A DNA stretch of 17,690 bases from JALOOE01 sp964423545 (GTDB taxonomy: Bacteria > Chloroflexota > Anaerolineae > CG2-30-64-16): assembly GCA_964423545.1 (NCBI GenBank), contig CAYRFV010000099.1, positions 1 through 17,690 on the forward strand, given 5' to 3'. Position 1 is the stretch's first letter. Each line of letters opens with the position of its first letter. Positions 7,842-15,517 of the stretch are shown piece after piece. Both the position numbers and the translations under genes were made by a program. The notes under the pieces are model-generated. The model was not told the origin of the DNA, did no database searches, and saw only the letters and a list, made by a program, of their open reading frames with translations.

Positions 7842-8758
7842 GCGCCACCTCGCCTCTCATGAAGAGCCTGTCTCGTCGCCAGTTCTTCAGGCTGTCCGCC
7901 GCGACGGTGGGGGCATCGGCGGTCGCCGGCATCGCCCGTCCGGCCACTGCGTCCTCCGGAGTCAATCCTGCGAGCGTGCCCGCGATGCTGATCGATGTCA
8001 GCCGCTGCGTGGGATGCGGCAACTGCCAACGGTCGTGCAACCAGGTCAACGGGTTGCATCCCACGACGGAGCAGGTCGGGACCCTGAGCAGTCAAAGCTA
8101 TACTGTCGTGCAGCGCTACAACCTGGACGATGGTCGAGTCCGCTTCGTGAAGCGCCAATGCATGCACTGCACGGACGCAGCGTGCGCATCGGCATGCCCG
8201 GTTTCGGCGCTGCATCAGAGCGAGCAAGGGCCGATCGCGTATCGGCCCGATCGCTGCCTGGGCTGTCGCTACTGCATGGTGAGCTGCCCCTTCGATATGC
8301 CGCGCTTCGACTGGAGCGATGGCATCACCCCGGAAATCCGCAAGTGTATGTTCTGCATCGAGCGCCAGCAGAGCGGCAAGCCGCCCGCGTGCGCAGAGAA
8401 CTGCCCATCCGGCGCCCTGAAGCTCGGGACACGCGGGGAGCTGCTTAAGGAAGCGCATGCCCGCATCGAAGCGCATCCCGGTTTCTATGTTGATCATGTC
8501 TATGGCGAGCATGAGGCCGGTGGCACAGCGATGCTGTACATCTCCGACGTGCCGTTCTCACTGCTCGGTTTTCGCACCGATGTTTCGTCCCGGCCCATCC
8601 CAGCCTATACCTGGGACGTCATGTCGAAGCTGCCGTGGGTGGTGGGCGGCCTGGCCGCGGTGCTCACCGGCGCATCGATCGTGACGCGACGGCGAAATGG
8701 CTACCATGACGACACACCGCCGTGGGAGCGCGCGACGAAGACGGAGGGGGAAAAGTGA
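7838..8758 (+). CDS. Tat-exported 4x[4Fe-4S] ferredoxin-like subunit (HybA/NrfC type)
   Basis: 306 aa from ATG at 7838, which overlaps the cytochrome stop as ATGA and has AGGAG 9 bases upstream; an upstream GTG at 7817 is less likely. Residues 12-17 read SRRQFF, a twin-arginine export signal, followed by a hydrophobic stretch. Four Cys clusters are complete: CVGCGNCQRSCN, CMHCTDAACASACP, CLGCRYCMVSCP and CMFC...PACAENCP, enough for four [4Fe-4S] centres. A C-terminal helix (WVVGGLAAVLTGASIV) followed by RRR anchors it, as in HybA of hydrogenase-2. It should wire the octaheme cytochrome to the membrane subunit encoded next. Confidence 0.92.
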   Translation: MSATSPLMKSLSRRQFFRLSAATVGASAVAGIARPATASSGVNPASVPAMLIDVSRCVGCGNCQRSCNQVNGLHPTTEQVGTLSSQSYTVVQRYNLDDGRVRFVKRQCMHCTDAACASACPVSALHQSEQGPIAYRPDRCLGCRYCMVSCPFDMPRFDWSDGITPEIRKCMFCIERQQSGKPPACAENCPSGALKLGTRGELLKEAHARIEAHPGFYVDHVYGEHEAGGTAMLYISDVPFSLLGFRTDVSSRPIPAYTWDVMSKLPWVVGGLAAVLTGASIVTRRRNGYHDDTPPWERATKTEGEK

Positions 8759-8887
8759 GCTTGAGACGAGAGATAGCGAGAGGGGATAGCGATGTCGAGT
8801 TGACGGCAGCTTCGGCCGCGCGTCGCCGGACTCCATTCTCTCCTCTCTGGTCTCCGGCCTTCGATCTTGCACCAGGGGGTTGCTGAT

Positions 8888-10153
8888 ATGCTACAAGATA
8901 TCCTGATGCTCGCTGCGCTCTTCATCCTGCGGATCGGCCTGCCGCTGCTGCTGCTGACCGGCATCGGCTACGGGCTGCTGCAGCGGTTCTACGGCGTCAA
9001 GCTCGACTTCTCGCCGAAGTTCGTCACCGGGGTCGGCCTGGTGCTGGCCCTGTGGGCGCTGGCGGCGATCGTGCTGATTCTCCGCTTTGTCGGCGGTTTG
9101 GGCCAGGCCACGAGCCTGAGCGACCGATTCCCGCTCGGCCTATGGATCGGCTTTGACGTGATGGCCGGCGCCATGCTGGGCGGCGGCGCGTTCGTCCTGG
9201 CCGGGCTGGTATACGTCTTCGGGATCGAGCGCTACCGGCCCATCCTGCGCTCGACCATCCTGACGGCGTTCTTGGGCTACTCGCTGCTCATCGTCGCGCT
9301 GCTGATCGACGTGGGCCGGCCGCAAAACATCCTGCTCGCGCGGCCGGTGTACTTCATCAACATCCACTCTGTCTTGTGGGAAGTGGCGATGTGCGTGCTG
9401 TGTTACACCACGGTGCTGGCGCTTGAGTTTGCGCCGGCGGTGTTCGAGCGGCTGCGCTGGCGCCGCGCCTGGCAGATCACGCACAAGATCACGCTGCCGC
9501 TGGTCATCATCGGCATCCTGCTCTCGACCATGCACCAGTCCTCCCTCGGCTCGCTGTGGCTGATCGCGCCGGGCAAGCTGCACCCCCTGTGGTACACCCC
9601 CTGGCTGCCGGTCTTCTTCTGGATCTCGGCGATTGCCGTCGGGCTGGCCATGGTCACCGTCGAATCGAACCTGAGCGCGCGCGCGTTCAAGCGCGGCCTG
9701 GAGCAGGATCTGCTGGCGAGCCTGGCGAAGGCCTGCGGCGCGCTGCTGGCGCTCTACACCATCGCCAAGATCGCGGATGTGGTTCTGCGCGGGGAGGCCG
9801 CCCGGCTGACCGCGCCGGCGCCGGAGACCGGTCTCTTCTGGATCGAGCTGGGATTGTGCGCTATGCTCCCCGCGATCCTGCTGTCGCAGCCGTCGATCCG
9901 TGCGCGCAGCAGGGCGTTGTTCGCGATCGCCGCGCTGGTGGTGTGCGGCGGCATCCTGAACCGGCTCAACGTCAGCATTTTCGGCTTGCTGAACTACACC
10001 GGGCCCGTCTACTTTCCTTCGTGGATGGAGATCGTGCTGACCGCGGCGATGTTCACGTTCGGCGCTGCGGTCTTCGTCGTGCTGGCGAAGCTGCTGCCGG
10101 TCTTTCCGGCCGAAGCAGAGGTTGAGCTAACACCTGTGCCGGCCGAGAGCTGA
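8888..10153 (+). CDS. HybB/NrfD-family quinone-interacting membrane subunit
   Basis: 421 aa from ATG at 8888 (GGGGG about 10 bases upstream; a TTG at 8867 is a poorer choice). About ten membrane helices. The conserved HybB segment ITLPLVIIGILLSTMHQSSL followed by GSLWLI is present in mid-protein, as are FINIHSVLWE and DVGRP, which are typical of the NrfD/PsrC/HybB superfamily. The extra N-terminal helix (ALFILRIGLPLLLLTGIGYG) resembles the helices of the two small proteins at the start of the cluster. A 129-base gap separates it from the Fe-S gene; I find no gene there. The expected job is quinone/quinol exchange with the Fe-S protein, possibly coupled to proton movement. No dehydrogenase, hydrogenase or reductase subunit follows. 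Confidence 0.9.
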   Translation: MLQDILMLAALFILRIGLPLLLLTGIGYGLLQRFYGVKLDFSPKFVTGVGLVLALWALAAIVLILRFVGGLGQATSLSDRFPLGLWIGFDVMAGAMLGGGAFVLAGLVYVFGIERYRPILRSTILTAFLGYSLLIVALLIDVGRPQNILLARPVYFINIHSVLWEVAMCVLCYTTVLALEFAPAVFERLRWRRAWQITHKITLPLVIIGILLSTMHQSSLGSLWLIAPGKLHPLWYTPWLPVFFWISAIAVGLAMVTVESNLSARAFKRGLEQDLLASLAKACGALLALYTIAKIADVVLRGEAARLTAPAPETGLFWIELGLCAMLPAILLSQPSIRARSRALFAIAALVVCGGILNRLNVSIFGLLNYTGPVYFPSWMEIVLTAAMFTFGAAVFVVLAKLLPVFPAEAEVELTPVPAES

Positions 10154-10175
10154 CGCGCCCCGGCCGGCTTCGTCT

Positions 10176-10246
10176 GCCTACGGTGCGAGCATCGGCGCGC
10201 CGGCGCGTCTTCTCGCACCGCAGGCGACACTTCGAGACGTGTCGCC
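10176..10246. terminator. Two hairpins between convergent hybB-like and osmC genes
   Basis: CGGTGCGAG (10181-10189) pairs with CTCGCACCG (10212-10220), extended by GCCT/AGGC after one mismatch. Next to it GGCGACAC (10223-10230) pairs with GTGTCGCC (10239-10246) around an 8-base loop. They lie between two converging genes, where a bidirectional terminator is expected, but no T-run follows either stem, so the assignment is by position. Confidence 0.45.
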
Positions 10247-10320
10247 GTACAGCCTGCCCGTCCCCCTCGACGGTCTCAACGAGGCGCCGACCTGGCGTGC
10301 TTCGGCGGTGCGCGATGACG

Positions 10321-10743
10321 TCAGCGTTTCAGCGTGGCGGTCAATGTGATCTCGGGCACCGCGGCCAGCGCCTTCGACACCGGGCAGTTCGCCTTCGCCT
10401 GGGCGGCCAGTTCCTGGAAGATGGCATCCTCCACCCCCGGCGCCTCCGCCTCGCACACCAGCTCGATCTTGCTGATCGTAGGACCGGCGGTCAGATGCAC
10501 CGTCGCCGTAGTGTGGATGCGGGCCGGCGTGAAGCCCTTGTTCGAAAGCAGTGCGGACAGGAACATCGAGTAGCAGCCGGCATGCGCCGCGCCGATCAGT
10601 TCCTCGGGATTGGTGCCCTTTGCTTCCTCGAAGCGAGACGCAAAGGTGTAGGGGCCCTCGAAGGTCCCGCTGCCCAGCTTCATGGCGCCGCTGCCCTCGC
10701 GCAGCGTGCCCTTCCAGGTCGCCTCAGAGTTCCGAATTGCCAT
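10321..10743 (-). CDS. osmC: OsmC family organic hydroperoxide reductase
   Basis: 140 aa. The start at 10743 is fixed by AAGGAGG 6 bases upstream; the frame runs on far upstream to 12066 only as the shadow of the neighbouring MFS gene. The sequence follows E. coli OsmC closely: TWKGTLREGSG, RFEEAKGTNPEELIGAAHAGC, TPARIHTTATV, ANCPVSKAL, EITLTATL. The two redox cysteines are Cys57 and Cys120, and Arg37 and Glu48 match the residues that assist catalysis in the family. The cytoplasmic homodimer reduces organic hydroperoxides with dihydrolipoyl or other thiols. It is a single-gene unit, divergent from the MFS gene. Confidence 0.95.
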   Translation of the reverse strand: MAIRNSEATWKGTLREGSGAMKLGSGTFEGPYTFASRFEEAKGTNPEELIGAAHAGCYSMFLSALLSNKGFTPARIHTTATVHLTAGPTISKIELVCEAEAPGVEDAIFQELAAQAKANCPVSKALAAVPEITLTATLKR

Positions 10744-10774
10744 GAGAGTCCTCCTTAGGTGATGCGGTTCACAG

Positions 10775-10835
10775 GGATAGGTTGGCTCCGGCGGAAACGT
10801 GCCGCCGATGGCGCTGACGCCTGCCACCCCTATCC
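10775..10835 (-). promoter_or_regulatory. Structured 5' leader of osmC
   Basis: GGATAGG (10775-10781) pairs with CCTATCC (10829-10835) and TGGC (10783-10786) with GCCA (10823-10826). Inside them CGGCGG (10789-10794) pairs with CCGCCG (10802-10807). Together they form a branched or bulged stem ending about 30 bases upstream of the osmC start. It does not match any riboswitch I recognise. It could be an operator or an RNA structure; a chance GC-rich fold is not excluded. Confidence 0.3.
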
Positions 10836-10930
10836 TGCCTGAGAAGCGGCTGTCGATCAGTAACGGCGCATTCAATACGCGCGTTTTTTCGCAACGCACG
10901 TCACGAGGACGAGACTCGCTGGTCATCGCT

Positions 10931-10958
10931 TGGACATTCCCGCCGGCAAGAGTACAAT
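10931..10958 (+). promoter_or_regulatory. Promoter of the MFS transporter gene
   Basis: -35 TGGACA (10931-10936), 16-base spacer, -10 TACAAT (10953-10958). Transcription would start near 10965. The ATG at 10957 lies within the -10, which argues for a translational start further down, at 11002 or 11005. Confidence 0.55.
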
Positions 10959-11004
10959 GAATTCGAGCGGGCGTCTCGCCCGGTTTTCTGCCGCATGGAG
11001 CATG

Positions 11005-12183
11005 ATGCGACCAAGTCAGGACATCCACCTCAAGAGCCTCTATTTTGCTATCTGGGCAGCGATCGGCGGATTCTGGCCGTTTATCTACGTCTACTACCGC
11101 AGCGACATCGGCCTCACGGGCACGCAGATTGGCGCAAGTGTGATGGTCTCTTCGCTCATGGGCACGCTGAGCGCCACCGCCTGGGGCATGCTGAACGATC
11201 GCCTGGGCCGCACGCGGCTCCTCTTGTCGATTCAGTCGCTGGGGTTGATCGTCGTCTGTCTGATTCTCAGTCAGATTCGCAGCTTCGGGGGCATCCTGAT
11301 CGCCGCCGGGTTGTTCAGCGTCTTCTCCAGCCCGATCATGCCTCTGCTCGACAGCACGACGCTCAGCATCCTGGGCGCACGCCGCGACCAGTACGGCGTC
11401 TACCGGGCCTGGGGCACGATCGGCTTCGTGATCACCTGCACAGTCATCGGTTTCGTGATCGAGCGCACCGGGATGGGGCTGATCTTCCCTGTCTACGCTG
11501 CCGGGGTCTTTGTCTTTTGGTTGCTGGCGCTCCGCCTGCCGAACCGACCGGTCGTCCGCGGTCCGTCGCGGCTCGCCGGCCTCAAACAGATGGTGCGGCG
11601 ACCCGCCTGGCTGATCTTCGCCATCAGCGTCTTCATCCTCTGGTTTTCGGTCATGGGCGCATTCGCGTTCCTGGGGATCGTCGTTATCGAGATGGGCGGC
11701 ACGCAGCGCATGGTCGGCCTGGCCGCCACCCTTGCGGCGCTCACCGAGATCCCGATGTTTCACTACGGCGCGCCCCTGCTGCGGCGCTTCGGCCCGGCCC
11801 GGCTGCTGATCGCGGCGATGAGCGTCTACGCGTTTCGCCTCTTGCTCTATGCCGTAATGCCGTCGGTGACCTGGGTGTTGGGACTGGCGCTGCTCCAGGG
11901 TCTCTCTTACGGTCTCTTCCTGGTCGCAGCGGTTGCCTACGTCAACGATCTGGCGCCGGACGAGCTGAAATCGACCGCGCAGGGGCTGATGGTCTCGGTG
12001 TTGAGCCTCGCGAATCTCACCGCCGGGCTGGCCGGAGGCTGGCTGCTGGACCGCAGCGGCCGGCAAGGTCTCTTCTTCACGATGATGGCCACGAGTCTTC
12101 TGGCACTCGGGATCTTCGCATTGGGGTGGGCCAGCGGCCGTCGCCAGGCGCGGGCGACGGCGGTGCAGGTCAAAGGGTCGTAG
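11005..12183 (+). CDS. Major facilitator superfamily transporter (MFS_1-like)
   Basis: 392 aa from ATG at 11005, with GGAG 4 bases upstream; ATG at 11002 or 10957 are alternatives, but the latter sits inside the predicted -10 box. Twelve hydrophobic segments can be followed. The N-terminal helix (SLYFAIWAAIGGFWPFIYVYY) and the loop GMLNDRLGRTRLLL between helices 2 and 3 are the MFS signature. YGVYRAWGTIGF and the late APDELKSTAQGL motif place it in the LacY/nucleoside:H+ symporter-like branch (MFS_1_like). It would be a proton-coupled importer or exporter of a small molecule; the substrate is not evident. It is divergent from osmC. Confidence 0.88.
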   Translation: MRPSQDIHLKSLYFAIWAAIGGFWPFIYVYYRSDIGLTGTQIGASVMVSSLMGTLSATAWGMLNDRLGRTRLLLSIQSLGLIVVCLILSQIRSFGGILIAAGLFSVFSSPIMPLLDSTTLSILGARRDQYGVYRAWGTIGFVITCTVIGFVIERTGMGLIFPVYAAGVFVFWLLALRLPNRPVVRGPSRLAGLKQMVRRPAWLIFAISVFILWFSVMGAFAFLGIVVIEMGGTQRMVGLAATLAALTEIPMFHYGAPLLRRFGPARLLIAAMSVYAFRLLLYAVMPSVTWVLGLALLQGLSYGLFLVAAVAYVNDLAPDELKSTAQGLMVSVLSLANLTAGLAGGWLLDRSGRQGLFFTMMATSLLALGIFALGWASGRRQARATAVQVKGS

Positions 12184-12268
12184 GTCGCTCCAGCTTCCTC
12201 CCGGGTCAACCTCCGGCCTGTTTCGACCGGATGTTCTGTTTCAGCCGCCAAAACCTCAAAACTGGGCA

Positions 12269-12304
12269 TTGCCAGCAGACTGCCAAAGGTGTATACTTGG
12301 CAGT
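12269..12304 (+). promoter_or_regulatory. Promoter with overlapping palindrome, PA14 lipoprotein gene
   Basis: -35 TTGCCA (12269-12274), 17-base spacer, -10 TATACT (12292-12297). A perfect inverted repeat, ACTGCCAA (12279-12286) - N10 - TTGGCAGT (12297-12304), covers the spacer, the -10 and the expected start of transcription. A protein bound there would block RNA polymerase, so it is a good operator candidate. Confidence 0.65.
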
Positions 12305-12358
12305 GGAGACGAAGCACGCGCCACGATGGCCGTGCAACGCTCCAGTATGAGGAATCCC

Positions 12359-15141
12359 ATGAAGCAAGCGGTCTTTCTGGCCCGTTTTCGACGCCGATGG
12401 GCGCTCGCGGCCCATCGGATGCCCCTGCTTCTCAGCGCGATCTTCGCGCTGATCCTGGTCCTGGCGCTCGCCGGCTGCATCTCGTTCGAGTGGCAGGTCG
12501 GCGCCGCCGGTGATGCGACCTCGACGCCTCCGGGCCCGGCGCAAGCCGGCGCGACCGGCACAGCCACCGCGCCGGCCCCGCTTCCTGGGCCGTCGTTCAG
12601 CATCACCCCGCAGCTCGGTACGCTCGGCACGGTGGTCACGGCGACCGGCGCCGGTTGGCTGGCGGGCGAAGCGATCGACCTGAACGTGTTTGATCCGCGC
12701 ACGCCGGACCTGCCCTTTGCCACGTATCCGCTGACTGCGGCCGACGACACCGGCCGCTTCACTGTCACCCTCGCCATCCCGGACGATGCGTCTTGGGCTG
12801 ATCTGGCGGCCGTGTTGCTGTCGGCCAGCGCCAGCCTCACTCCGTCCCGGACGTCGCCGCCTGCGCCCTTCGTGTTCATCGGTGCGCCGGCCGCGCCGAC
12901 TGCGACCATGACCCCCACCGCGACCGCGACGGACACTGCAACCGCGACGAGCTCTCCGACCAGCGCACCGACCGCGACGCCGGCTCCGACGCGCGGCTGC
13001 GCCTTTGCCATCGTGACGACCGCCGGCCTCAACATGCGTTCGGGCCCGGGCATGGAATACCTGGTGGTCGGCGGCCTGGCCTGGGGCGAGTCAGTAACCG
13101 TGCTCGGCCAGAGCAGCGGGGGCGCCTGGCTCTTCGTGCGCGCCAGCGACGGCGCGCAGGGCTGGATCGCGCGCTCGCTGACCGACTTCGGCTTTGACTG
13201 CGTCGTGGTGATCATCCCTGCGCCGCCGCCCCCGCCGCCCACGCCGACCCCCCAACCGCCTCCCCCGCCGAGCCCGCCCTTCCAGGCCTGGTTGGGCGAG
13301 TACTACGCCAATCCCGGCCTGCACGCGCCGCCGGTATTCGTGCGCATCGATCCGGTGATCGCTTTCGATTGGGGCTACGGCTCGCCAGGGCCGGGCATGC
13401 CCTCACAGCACTATTCGGTCGGCTGGACCGGCATCTGGTCGTTCGCGGCAGGCGCGTACCGCTTTCGCGCCGTAGTCGATGACGGGGTCCAGGTCTATGT
13501 CGATGGCGTGCTGGTGATCAACGCCTGGGACACCGGCAATCAGCGCGAGGTGGTCGGCGATATCTGGCTGCCCGCAGGCCAGCACACCATCGTGGTCTAC
13601 TACTTCCAGGCCACCGGGGTCGCCACGGTTCGGGTGTGGTGGGAGCAGTGGCAACCCCCCGCGCCGACGCCGGCGAGCTTCCCGGATTGGCGGGGCGAGT
13701 ATTTCGCAAACCAANNNNNNNNNNCCAAAGCCTGAGCGGCAGTCCGGCCTTTGTGCGCAACGATGCGGCGATCAACTTCAACTGGGGCGTGGGTGGTCCG
13801 GGAGGCGGAGTGCCGGGAGAGCATTTCTCCGTCCGATGGAGCCGTTCGATTGATTTCAGCCCGGCTCTCTACCAGTTCAACGCGCGTTCCGATGACGGGG
13901 TCCGGGTCTGGGTGGACGGCAATCTGATCATCGATCAGTGGCACGATGCGCCGGGCAATGTCGTGTATACGGCGCAGGTGTGGCTCAGCGGCTCGCGTTC
14001 GCTCGTGGTTGAGTACTATCAGAACCTGGGTGGCGCGCTGATCGACTTCTGGTGGTATGCCGTCCCGCTGCCGACGAGCACCCCGACGCCGCCGCCGACG
14101 GCGACCCCGACGGCGACGGCGACGCCCACGGCGACGGCGACGCCCACGGCGACCGCAACTCGGACAGCGACACTGACCGCCACGGAGACGGCGACCGGCT
14201 CGCCGACGGCAACGCGCACGCCGACCGCGACGGCCACCGGCACGCAGCCGGCCACGGCGACCGGCTCGCCCACGGCAACGCGCACGCCGACCGCGACAGT
14301 CACCGGCACGCAGTCGGCCACGCCGACCCGCACTGCGACCGCCACCGGCGCAGTCACTTCGACTCCGACCGGCACCGCGACGACGACTGCGACCCCTGTT
14401 GTGCTGCAGATTCCCGTGGCCCCCGAGGGCCGCCGGCCAACCTCAGACCCGACGCGGCGGCCGCCGGCCACCGCAACGCTCGCCTTCACTGCGCCGCCGA
14501 CCGCTGCACCCATGCCGACTGCGGCGCGTCCCACCGCGACGCCGATCATCTTGCGGTTGGCGACTGCCACGGCCACTCCGGGCGTTCGCGTCATCGCCAC
14601 CGTCCCAAGAGCGCCCAGCCGGGTCGTCGCAACCGTAGTGAAACCGCTGCCGCTGCCACTGCCGCTGCCCACCCTGGGACTGCCCACGAGCCGGCCATCG
14701 CCGACGCTGCCGGCAGCCATTGAGCCGATCCGGCGCACGCCTCCGGCGGCCACCGCATCGCTCCCCGCACCCACCCGCGCGCCGGTTTTCCGCTCAGTTC
14801 CCGTGCTCCCGGAGGCGACCGGCCGGGCTGTGGCGACCGCGGCGAAGCCGTTGCCACTGCCGCTGCCGACGCTGCGACTGCCCCCGAATCCGCCGTCCCC
14901 CACCCCGGCTGCCGCTGTGGAGCCGGTCAGGGGCACGCGTCCCGTCGTGCTCACGCTGCTGCCCATGCCCACCGAGACGCTGACGGTCACACCGACCCTG
15001 CCGGTCGACGCCGCGAGGTTGGGCGAGCTGCCCGTCGGCAGCGGGCGCCAGCCCGGCAAAGTCGGACAGGGCCTGTCGGCAGCGCTGCTGCGCGCGCAGC
15101 AGGAGCTGCAGCGCCTCCTCGGCGGCCGACTGCCAAGGTAA
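12359..15141 (+). CDS. SH3b-PA14-PA14 surface lipoprotein with Thr/Pro-rich tail (split by assembly gap)
   Basis: About 922 aa after repair of the gap. The start at 12359 has GAGG 8 bases upstream. The signal peptide ends in the lipobox LAGC (Cys40). Then come an Ig/IPT-like segment (about 60-185, SITPQLGTLGTVVTATGAGW), a bacterial SH3 domain (about 214-275, AGLNMRSGPGMEYLVVGGL), a first PA14 domain (about 311-430, WLGEYYAN...VDDGVQVYVDGVLVINAW), a second PA14 domain (about 443-560, WRGEYFANQ...SDDGVRVWVDGNLIIDQW) and a long TPTATATPT-type tail. The tail holds two 66-bp repeats and two copies of a KPLPLPLPTL block. PA14 domains usually bind glycans, so a cell-surface carbohydrate-binding role is likely. 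The frame changes at the N-run 13715-13724; joining the CCAA at both sides restores one frame. Confidence 0.85.
13715..13724. other. 10-N assembly gap (probable contig overlap)
   Basis: The left contig ends ...GCAAACCAA and the right one begins CCAAAGCCTG. Merging the shared CCAA gives GCAAACCAAAGCCTGAGC, that is A-N-Q-S-L-S, which joins the two reading frames and completes the PA14 motif GEYFANQSLSGSPAFVR. No sequence seems to be missing. Confidence 0.8.
14191..14322 (+). repeat. Two 66-bp tandem repeats in the PA14 protein tail
   Basis: Units at 14191-14256 and 14257-14322 are nearly identical and encode 22 residues of the form ATGSPTATRTPTATATGTQPAT. They are flanked by shorter GACGGCGACGCCCACG-type repeats (14100-14155). 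Confidence 0.8.
14641..14943 (+). repeat. Imperfect duplicated KPLPLPLP block
   Basis: The segment from 14641 (KPLPLPLPLPTLGLPTSRPS, ending AAIEPIRRTPP) recurs from 14845 (KPLPLPLPTLRLPPNPPSPT, ending AAVEPVRGTRP), 204 bases later and in frame. It is an internal duplication in the C-terminal tail of the lipoprotein. Confidence 0.7.
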
Positions 15142-15221
15142 GCGGCTCGGGCAGGGGAAATGGAGGCGAAGTCGGGATTGCCCCGGCTCCGCCCTCTGTG
15201 GTGTACAACGCTGCAAGGCGC

Positions 15222-15270
15222 GCCCTGCCCGGCCTTTCGGAGCTTGCCTACCGGGCCAGGCAGGGCTTTT
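15222..15270 (+). terminator. Rho-independent terminator of the PA14 lipoprotein gene
   Basis: GCCCTGCC (15222-15229) pairs with GGCAGGGC (15259-15266), continued after one C-A mismatch by GGCC/GGCC (15231-15234 with 15254-15257). TTTTCGATATT follows on the plus strand. It lies about 80 bases past the stop codon. Confidence 0.75.
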
Positions 15271-15400
15271 CGATATTCGGCCGTCTCGCCCGTTTACACA
15301 GGTGACATGGGCCGGGAGCAGGTCGGATCGTCTTCTCCTTGGGGCATCGACCGCCGATCCATGAATCGGCAGCTGTTTCCAGCCCCGGATCGGCCAAGGC
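15271..15400. other. Intergenic spacer between the convergent terminator and the TR
   Basis: No gene is seen. GCCGAT (15353-15358) and ATCGGC (15365-15370) can form a 6-bp hairpin with a 6-base loop, about 30 bases downstream of the TR in the DGR transcript direction. It may be part of the folded TR RNA. Confidence 0.35.
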
Positions 15401-15480
15401 GTGGCGCAACAACACCGAAAACCCCTGTTGTTGTTCCTGTTCCTCGGATTGTTCCTGTTGCGGTAGGCGCAGCGCGCCTT
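15401..15480 (-). ncRNA. DGR template repeat (TR)
   Basis: This 80-base segment aligns gap-free with 17159-17238 in the target gene. Read on the minus strand in the frame of the target it encodes ARCAYRNRNNPRNRNNNRGF and then RCCCAT, with six AAC codons and one AAT, the composition expected of a DGR template. There are 22 adenines on that strand; 11 differ in the VR and none of the 58 other bases does. It starts 25 bases after the avd-like stop and is probably transcribed with RT and avd as the RNA template for mutagenic cDNA synthesis. The exact ends of the functional RNA cannot be seen; homology fades beyond 15480 and below 15401. Confidence 0.92.
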
Positions 15481-15497
15481 CGACCTGTCCCCACAGA

Positions 15498-15517
15498 ACG
15501 ATGGCTTACGCCATCGT
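15498..15517 (-). other. Hairpin across the avd stop codon, next to the TR
   Basis: ACGATGGC (15498-15505) pairs with GCCATCGT (15510-15517) around the loop TTAC, which contains most of the avd TAA stop. It lies 17 bases upstream of the TR in the transcript and may mark the 5' border of the TR RNA. Confidence 0.5.

Noticed and set aside
10321..12066. 581-codon minus-strand frame that would fuse a long N-terminus to OsmC
   Set aside because: The extra part is antisense to the MFS gene, and OsmC has its own start with AAGGAGG at 10743 and normal family length.
14019..15059. Minus-strand frame rich in VAVGVAVAVG
   Set aside because: Antisense of the Thr/Pro tail of the PA14 lipoprotein.
15481..15500. 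Extension of TR/VR homology beyond 15480
   Set aside because: Only scattered matches remain and several differences are at non-A bases, so the repeat border is set at 15480.
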